26,061 nt of DNA from Pseudomonadota bacterium. GTDB taxonomy: Bacteria; Pseudomonadota; Alphaproteobacteria; JAAXGF01. Each line of letters opens with the position of its first letter. Position 1 is the stretch's first letter. Positions 21,054 to 26,061 of this stretch are shown here, one piece after another. A program made the translations under genes and the position numbers. Where the stretch lies: the NCBI GenBank assembly GCA_022563655.1, contig JADFMW010000006.1:1-26061 (forward strand), written 5' to 3'. Below the pieces are notes generated by a model. It saw only the letters and a list, made by a program, of their open reading frames with translations. It had not been told where the DNA came from and made no database searches.

Positions 21054-22181
21054 ATGGCTGAAGCTACGCAAGCCTACGAAGTCGGCCGGCACCCGGAGCT
21101 GCCGCCGCCCAGAAGCGAGGTGGGCGTCCTCGGATGGCTCAAACACAACCTGTTTTCCTCGCCGTTCAACGTGGTGCTGACCCTTCTGGTCGTCTGGTTC
21201 CTGTGGACGGTGATACCACCGCTGTTCGAGTGGATGGTGCTGAACTCCGTCTGGACGGCGGACACGCGCAAGGAATGCTGGGCCAGGATGGCGGTGCCGG
21301 AGGATGGCGCCTGCTGGGCTTTCATCAAGGGTCGGATCCAGCTTTTCATCTACGGGTTCTATCCTCACCCCCTGCGCTGGCGCGTGAACCTGTCGTTCGT
21401 ACTCCTGGTGCTGGCGATCGTGCCGGTGCTTTACGACAAGTTACCGGGCCGGAAATATGCGCTCTGGTACGCGGCGGCGTTCCCGTTCATCGCCGGCTGG
21501 CTCCTGGTCGGCGGCTTCGGTTTGACCCCCGTGGATACCGACCAGTTCGGCGGCATCCTGTTGACGCTGATCATCGGCGTCACCGGCATTTCATTCTCGC
21601 TTCCCATCGGTATCCTTCTCGCTCTGGGACGCCGGTCGACGATGCTGGTCCCGAGAGTTCTGTGCGTCCTTTTCATCGAGTTCATCCGCGGCGTGCCCCT
21701 GATCACCCTGCTGTTCGTCGCCGCGACGATGCTCAACTACTTCCTGCCGCCGGGCACGGTCTTCGACCTGCTGGTGCGGGTCCTGATAATGGTGACGCTG
21801 TTTTCGGCGGCCTACATTGCCGAGGTCGTTCGCGGCGGCTTGCAGGCGATTCCCAGGGGCCAGTTCGAGGCCGCCGATTCCCTCGGCCTGACCTACTTCC
21901 AAGCTCACTTGACGATCGTCCTGCCGCAGGCCCTGAAGATCTCCATCCCTGGCATCGTCAACACCTTTATCGGGCTTTACAAGGACACCACCCTGGTTCT
22001 GATCATCGGCATGCTCGATCCGCTGGGCATCGGACGGGCATCGTTGGCGGACCCGGTCTGGTTGGGATTGGCGCGGGAAGTCTATATCTTTGTCGCCCTA
22101 TTCTTCTTCATCTGCTGCTTCAGCATGTCGAGGTACTCACTGTACCTGGAGCGAAAACTCCACACCGGCCACAACTACTAG
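21054..22181 (+). CDS. aapM: General L-amino acid ABC transporter permease AapM
   Basis: 375 aa polytopic permease. The N-terminal region LKHNLFSSPFNVVLTLLVVWFLWTVIPPLFEWMVLNSVW with RKECWAR...GACWAFIKGRIQLFIYGFYP is diagnostic of AapM/BztC. The coupling loop EAADSLGLTYFQAHLTIVLPQALKISIPGIVNTFIGLYKDTTLVLIIGM is present. It starts 3 bp after the aapQ stop, implying coupled translation. It forms the AapQM heterodimeric channel. Confidence 0.96.
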   Translation: MAEATQAYEVGRHPELPPPRSEVGVLGWLKHNLFSSPFNVVLTLLVVWFLWTVIPPLFEWMVLNSVWTADTRKECWARMAVPEDGACWAFIKGRIQLFIYGFYPHPLRWRVNLSFVLLVLAIVPVLYDKLPGRKYALWYAAAFPFIAGWLLVGGFGLTPVDTDQFGGILLTLIIGVTGISFSLPIGILLALGRRSTMLVPRVLCVLFIEFIRGVPLITLLFVAATMLNYFLPPGTVFDLLVRVLIMVTLFSAAYIAEVVRGGLQAIPRGQFEAADSLGLTYFQAHLTIVLPQALKISIPGIVNTFIGLYKDTTLVLIIGMLDPLGIGRASLADPVWLGLAREVYIFVALFFFICCFSMSRYSLYLERKLHTGHNY

Positions 22182-22196
22182 ATCGGAGCACGAATC

Positions 22197-22976
22197 ATGA
22201 GCGATGTGGCGAGCCCCGGGAGCAAGCCCGGATTTTCCTCCGACGTCATGATTCAGATGACCGGCGTGCACAAGTGGTTCGGCGAGTTCCATGTGTTGAA
22301 GGACATCAACCTCACGGTGCACAAGGGCGAGCGCATCGTCATCTGCGGCCCGTCGGGCTCGGGCAAGTCGACGCTGATCCGCTGCATCAACCGGCTCGAG
22401 GAGCATCAAAAGGGCCGGATCGTCGTCGACGGTACCGAGCTCACCAGCGACCTCAAGCATATCGACACGATCCGCCGCGAGGTCGGCATAGTGTTCCAGC
22501 AGTTCAATCTGTTCCCCCATCTCACCGCGCTCGAAAATCTCTCCTTGGCGCTGATCTGGGTGCGCAAGATGCCCAAGGCGAAAGCCGAGGAAATCGCCAT
22601 GAACTACCTCGACCGCGTTCATATTCCCGAGCAGGCCCAGAAGTATCCGGGGCAGCTTTCGGGCGGTCAGCAGCAGCGCGTGGCGATCGCCAGGTCGTTG
22701 TGCATGAACCCCAAGATCATGATGTTCGACGAGCCCACGTCGGCGCTCGATCCGGAGATGATCAAGGAGGTGCTCGACGTGATGGTCGAGCTCGCCGAAT
22801 CGGGCATGACCATGATCGTCGTGACTCACGAGATGGGTTTTGCGACGGCGGTTGCCAACCGCGTCATTTTCATGGACTTCGGCGAGATCATCGAGCAGAA
22901 CGACCCGCACAATTTCTTCGAGAACCCGAAGTCCGACCGCACCAAGCTGTTCCTCAGCCAGATTCTCCATCACTAG
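22197..22976 (+). CDS. aapP: General L-amino acid ABC transporter ATPase AapP
   Basis: 259 aa. Walker A GPSGSGKST (51-59), Q-loop FQQFNLFPHLT, signature LSGGQQQR (154-161), Walker B IMMFDEP (174-180), switch His in VVTHEMGFA. Residues 20-30 (QMTGVHKWFGEFHVLKDI) fit polar amino-acid ATPases. It lies 15 bp after aapM and completes aapJQMP. Its last 23 bp overlap the 3' end of the convergent acetyltransferase gene. Confidence 0.96.
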   Translation: MSDVASPGSKPGFSSDVMIQMTGVHKWFGEFHVLKDINLTVHKGERIVICGPSGSGKSTLIRCINRLEEHQKGRIVVDGTELTSDLKHIDTIRREVGIVFQQFNLFPHLTALENLSLALIWVRKMPKAKAEEIAMNYLDRVHIPEQAQKYPGQLSGGQQQRVAIARSLCMNPKIMMFDEPTSALDPEMIKEVLDVMVELAESGMTMIVVTHEMGFATAVANRVIFMDFGEIIEQNDPHNFFENPKSDRTKLFLSQILHH

Positions 22977-23541
22977 GCTGGGCACTAGGCGGGGTGAGCT
23001 TCAGCGTCACCAGCTTTTCCACCTTTTCCGTGCGGCGCTCGTAGGGGACGAAGCCGGCGCGCTGATAGAGCGGCAGCGCGCGCGGGTGATCGAGCGTGCA
23101 GGTGTGCACCCAGACCCGCTTCGGCTGATGCGTCCACGCGGCGGCGATGGCCCAGTCGAGCAGGAAGACGCCGAGGCCGCGGCCGATGTACTCGGGGGCG
23201 AGGCCGAAATAGGCGATCTCGGCCTCGCCGGCGCGGCGCAGGTCGATTTCGACGTAGCCGGCGGGCACGCCGGCGGCGTAGAGAACGTAGATCTCGATCT
23301 TGGGATCGTGGATGATGGCGCGCAGCTCGTCGTCGTCGAGCCGCCGGCGGTCGGACCAGTTCCACGGCTCTCCGATCGTGTTGTAGAGGTAGCGGTAAAA
23401 CGAGACCGTCGGCTGCTCGGAGCGCATGATGGCGAGCTTGCCGAGCGGCGCCGGGGTCGCGGGGCGCCGCGGCGACGACCGCATCTCGAGATAGGTCACC
23501 GTGGTTTCCACCAGCTCGCCGGGCGGTTTCTTGCGCGCCAT
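22954..23541 (-). CDS. GNAT family N-acetyltransferase
   Basis: 195 aa. The GNAT fold is visible from about residue 40 to 175: AAGVPAGYVEIDLRRAGEAEIAYFGLAPEYIGRGLGVFLLDWAIAAAW contains the acetyl-CoA loop (IGRGLG), and VWVHTCTLDHPRALPLYQRAGFVPYERR is the usual C-terminal strand/helix. The substrate is unknown. It starts 12 bp after the stop of the second GNAT gene and is the last member of the minus-strand alaX-sseA group. The coding end overlaps aapP by 23 bp. An ATG at 23541 has only a weak ribosome site. Confidence 0.88.
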   Translation of the reverse strand: MARKKPPGELVETTVTYLEMRSSPRRPATPAPLGKLAIMRSEQPTVSFYRYLYNTIGEPWNWSDRRRLDDDELRAIIHDPKIEIYVLYAAGVPAGYVEIDLRRAGEAEIAYFGLAPEYIGRGLGVFLLDWAIAAAWTHQPKRVWVHTCTLDHPRALPLYQRAGFVPYERRTEKVEKLVTLKLTPPSAQPSDGESG

Positions 23542-23553
23542 CGTTGGTGCCGA

Positions 23554-24009
23554 TTACGAGCCGGACTGGGGTGAATGGGGGGGCGCTTCCAACCACCGCG
23601 CCATCACGCATCGCGGTTCGACGTCATAGCCGAGTCGTGCGTAGAACCCGCGCGCCCCGAGGTTGCTTTCGCGGATCATCAGGTTGACCTTGCGCACGCC
23701 GAGCGACTTGAGCCAGGCCCCGGCGTGGTCGACGATTCGACGGCCCAGGCCCGTGCCGCGTCGTCCGGGCGGGACGGCGACGTAGTAGAGCCAGCCGCGG
23801 TGGCCGTCGTGGCCCGCCATGGCCGTGGCGACGAGGCGCCCGTCGGCCTCTGCGACGAACAGCTCGGATTGCGGCGCGGCGCGGCAGAAGGCGATGTCCC
23901 GAGCCGGATCGTTATGCGCAACCACGAGCCCGCAGGTGTGCCACAGCCCGACCACCGCATCGAGATCGTCGTCGCGGAACGAGCGAATGCGCAGCGGCGC
24001 TCGCGACAT
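23554..24009 (-). CDS. GNAT family acetyltransferase (YpeA-like)
   Basis: 151 aa. LRIRSFRDDDLDAVVGLWHTCGL at the N-terminus, LYYVAVPPGRRGTGLGRRIVDHAGAWL with acetyl-CoA motif RRGTGLG (83-89), and VNLMIRESNLGARGFYARLGYDVEPR are typical of the short YpeA/RimI-like acetyltransferases. ATG 24009 has GAGG eight bases upstream. The gene lies 19 bp after the expected sseA stop. A read-through of the frameshifted sseA frame runs across this gene. The substrate is unknown. Confidence 0.9.
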   Translation of the reverse strand: MSRAPLRIRSFRDDDLDAVVGLWHTCGLVVAHNDPARDIAFCRAAPQSELFVAEADGRLVATAMAGHDGHRGWLYYVAVPPGRRGTGLGRRIVDHAGAWLKSLGVRKVNLMIRESNLGARGFYARLGYDVEPRCVMARWLEAPPHSPQSGS

Positions 24010-24028
24010 ATCGGCTGCCTCGCGTGTC

Positions 24029-24881
24029 TCAGGTTTCGACGGGGAGGTCGTCGCGCTCGCCCCATTCGGACCACGAGCCGTCGTAGACCGCAACGTCGCG
24101 GCGCCCCAGCAGGTGCAGCCCGAGGGCGAGCACGCCGGGTGGTGACGCCCGAGCCGCACGTCGCCACCACCGGCCTCGCGAGGTCGGCGCCGGCGGCGGA
24201 GACCGCCTCGCGGATCGCGGCGGGCGGCAGCAGGGTGCCGCTCTCGCGATCGAACATCTCGGTGTACGGCAGGTTGAGGCTGCCGGGAATGTGACCGCCG
24301 CGCAGGCCCGGGCGCGGCTCGGGCTCGGTCGCGTTGAAGCGGCCGCGCGAGCGCGCGTCGAGAACCTGCTCGCGGCCGCTCGACAGGTTGGCGCGCATCT
24401 GCTCGATGTTGCGCACCAGATGTGCGTTCTTCCGCGCCGTGAAGGCGCGCTCGCGGGGCGTCACCGGCCGATCTTCGGTTGGCCGCCCCTCGGCGCGCCA
24501 TTTCGCAAGGCCGCCATCGAGCACGGCCACCTCGTCGTGGCCGAACACGCGGAACATCCACCACACCCGGGGCGCGGCCATCCAGCCGCCGCCGTCGTAC
24601 ACCACGATCCGGTCGCCGTCGCCGAGACCGAGCTTGCCCACCCGGCGGGCGAACGTCTCCGGGCTCGGCAGCATGTGGGGCAGGGGGGTGGCGGCGTCGG
24701 CGATGTCGTCGATGTCGAAGTACACGGCGCCGGGGATGTGACGCTCGGCGTACTCGGCCTTGGCGTCGCGGCCCGCGTTGGGAAGATGCCACGTGGCGTC
24801 GACGACGCGGACGTCCAGCGCGTCGAGCCGCTGCGCCAGCCACTCGGTGGCGACGAGCGCCGCGATCGGGCTGTCCGCCAT
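24029..24881 (-). pseudogene. sseA: 3-mercaptopyruvate sulfurtransferase SseA, frameshifted near the 3' end
   Basis: Two rhodanese domains: about 5-135 (VRVVDATWHLPNAGRDAKAEYAERHIPGAVYFDIDDI, VVYDGGGWMAAPRVWWMF) and about 165-280, with the active-site loop CGSGVT at C242. This CGSG[T/V] loop marks a mercaptopyruvate rather than thiosulfate sulfurtransferase. Directly after CGSGVTT the frame breaks: removing one G from the GGG at 24137-24139 restores GVLALGLHLLGRRDVAVYDGSWSEWGERDDLPVET and a TGA at 24029-24031, just where the family ends. As written, the frame instead reads on to 23679 through the GNAT gene. The gene starts 22 bp after alaX. It is either a base-calling error in a G-run or a very recent mutation. 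Confidence 0.85.
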
Positions 24882-24903
24882 CAGGCGCTTGCCTTCGCGC
24901 CGG

Positions 24904-25614
24904 TCACGCCCCGGCGAAGGCGACGACGACGCGGCGGTTGTGCCGCCCCTTGTTCTCGATCTTCACCACCTCGACCCTGCCGATCTCGCCGGTGGCGGCA
25001 ACGTGCGTGCCGCCGCACGGCTGCAGGTCGACGCCGTCGATCTCCAATAGCCGCACCCGGCCCTGGCCGCGCGGCGGCTGGACCGACATGGTTCTGACCA
25101 GATCGGGCTGGGCGGCGAGCTCGTCGTCGGTGATCCAGCGCGGCCGCACCGGGTGGTTCTCGGCGACCAGCCGGTTGAGCTCGGCGGTGATCCGTTCCTT
25201 CTCGAGCGTGGCCTCGGGGATGTCGAAGTCGAGCCGTCCCTTTTCGTGGCCCACCTGCCCGCCGGTCACGGGGTAGGGCAGCACGGCCGACAACAGATGC
25301 AGGCAGGTGTGCATGCGCATCAGGAGGTGGCGCCGCGGCCAGTCGATCTCGGCCCGCACCTTGGCGCCGGGCGCGGGCAGCGCGGCGCCTCCGCCGGGGA
25401 TGTGGACGACGTCGTCGAGTGCCGCGCCCTTGCGGGTGTCGACGATCTCGATCGTGCCGCCGTCTTCGCACTTCAGCACGCCGCGGTCGCCCGGCTGACC
25501 GCCGCCCGTCGGGTAGAACACGGTGCGGTCGAGGCGGATGCCCTCGGGCGTGGCCGAGACCACCACCGCCGCGCAGCTTCTCTCGTACGGGTCGTCCTGG
25601 AAGATCAGCTCCAT
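24904..25614 (-). CDS. alaX: Alanyl-tRNA editing protein AlaX
   Basis: 236 aa, a freestanding trans-editing domain related to the AlaRS editing core. Zinc ligands are clear: H102 and H106 (MHTCLH) and C200 and H204 (QPCGGTH). The N-terminal part carries TVFYPTGGGQPGDRG (the GGQ-containing motif of longer AlaX forms), and VNGVDLQPC-like EIDGVDLQPCGGTH is typical. It hydrolyses mischarged Ser-tRNA(Ala) or Gly-tRNA(Ala) in the cytosol. It heads the run alaX-sseA-GNAT-GNAT downstream of cysK; a probable terminator separates it from cysK. Confidence 0.94.
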   Translation of the reverse strand: MELIFQDDPYERSCAAVVVSATPEGIRLDRTVFYPTGGGQPGDRGVLKCEDGGTIEIVDTRKGAALDDVVHIPGGGAALPAPGAKVRAEIDWPRRHLLMRMHTCLHLLSAVLPYPVTGGQVGHEKGRLDFDIPEATLEKERITAELNRLVAENHPVRPRWITDDELAAQPDLVRTMSVQPPRGQGRVRLLEIDGVDLQPCGGTHVAATGEIGRVEVVKIENKGRHNRRVVVAFAGA

Positions 25615-25645
25615 CGCGCCACTCTCGAAAAATTGGCGGTTCCTA

Positions 25646-25672
25646 AAAAAATGGTGTCGGACTCCATTTTTA
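25646..25672 (-). terminator. Intrinsic terminator overlapping the cysK stop
   Basis: AAAAATGG (25647-25654) pairs with CCATTTTT (25664-25671) around a 9-nt loop. On the minus strand the stem ends in a T-run (complement of the A-run 25645-25651). The cysK stop TAA (25670-25672) lies inside the stem. The hairpin ends cysK transcription before alaX. Confidence 0.65.
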
Positions 25673-26061
25673 TCCGCCGAGCCAGCTCGGCACCGGCAGG
25701 CCCTTCTCCTTGAGGAACGCCGGGTTGAACAGCTTGCTCTGGTAGCGGTTGCCGTAGTCGCACAGCATCGTCACCACGACGTGGCCCGGCCCCAGATCGC
25801 GCGCCACCCGGATGGCGCCGGCGACGTTGATGCCGGTCGAGCCGCCGAGGATCAGGCCCTCGTGCAGCGCGAGGTCGAACAGCACCTCCAAGGCCTCGGT
25901 GTCGCTGATGCGAAGCTGGTCGTCGACCGGCGCGCCCTCGACGTTCCTGGTGACGCGGCCGAGGCCGATGCCCTCGGTGATCGAGTCGCCCTCGGCCTTG
26001 AGCTCGCCGTGGGCGAACCAGTTGTACATCGACGCGCCGTGGGGGTCGGCGAGCACGATCC
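25670..26061 (-). CDS. cysK: Cysteine synthase, C-terminal part (5' partial)
   Basis: The last ~130 residues; the frame is open to the window edge, so the start is outside. LADPHGASMYNWFAHGELKAEGDSITEGIGLGRVTRNVEG and HEGLILGGSTGINVAGAIRVARDLGPGHVVVTMLCDYGNRYQSKLFNPAFLKEKGLPVPSWL match the PLP-dependent cysteine synthase family: GGSTGIN is the sulfur-acceptor/substrate-site loop region, and the end DxGxRYxSKLFN is typical. It makes cysteine from O-acetylserine and sulfide. The PLP lysine is outside the window. Its position next to sseA/alaX suggests a sulfur/cysteine-handling neighbourhood. Confidence 0.9.
   Translation of the reverse strand, partial: IVLADPHGASMYNWFAHGELKAEGDSITEGIGLGRVTRNVEGAPVDDQLRISDTEALEVLFDLALHEGLILGGSTGINVAGAIRVARDLGPGHVVVTMLCDYGNRYQSKLFNPAFLKEKGLPVPSWLGG

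Noticed and set aside
21134..23044. 636-residue plus-strand frame across aapM/aapP
   Set aside because: A shadow frame of aapM and aapP, whose own frames encode complete, recognisable proteins with ribosome spacing and overlaps.
23679..24881. 400-residue sulfurtransferase with a long novel C-terminus
   Set aside because: The C-terminal ~150 residues are Arg/Pro-rich read-through over the GNAT gene caused by a single-base frameshift, not a new domain.

Overview
The window looks like a piece of a GC-rich alphaproteobacterial chromosome, most likely from a Rhodospirillales-like lineage. The evidence is the Aap-type general L-amino acid ABC transporter, a two-domain cold-shock protein followed by DUF192, tRNA-Pro and the alphaproteobacterial/mitochondrial complex I subunit NDUFS4, an alphaproteobacterial-style Zur box, and alaX next to sseA and cysK. 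It appears to be chromosomal backbone. I see no integrase, transposase gene, phage gene, CRISPR array or rRNA.

Layout. Positions 1-474 hold the 3' end of a TPR-like protein. Positions 543-8523 on the minus strand are one tightly overlapping operon for a multisubunit Mrp/Mnh-type cation/proton antiporter: mnhE, mnhF, mnhG, an MbhD/MbhE-like protein, mnhB, mnhC, three NuoL/M/N-type antiporter subunits, an unnamed two-TM protein, and finally coxG. MnhA appears split: its C-terminal part is a separate gene and its N-terminal part seems to be one of the three antiporter proteins. This cluster is the best candidate for an under-described system. Divergent from it (8833-9789) is a double cold-shock-domain protein with a long acidic repeat N-terminus, followed by a DUF192 protein, tRNA-Pro(TGG), the NDUFS4-like complex I subunit and tRNA-Arg(TCT).

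Positions 11358-17437 are a metal-uptake block. On the minus strand are modA-modB-modC (molybdate) and znuA. On the plus strand are zur-znuC-znuB. One perfect Zur-type palindrome lies between the divergent znuA and zur. Next comes an unrecognised secreted protein (17646-18452). The aapJ-aapQ-aapM-aapP operon (18692-22976) follows, with a strong hairpin between aapJ and aapQ. A convergent minus-strand group closes the window: the 3' end of cysK, alaX, sseA (frameshifted in this sequence) and two GNAT acetyltransferases.

A recurrent oddity is short tandem duplication (11-18 bp) at promoters, start codons and signal peptides. Two copies duplicate a plausible -10 element and another duplicates the start-codon region of the cold-shock gene. 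All calls come from reading the sequence and remembered family features; no database search was run.
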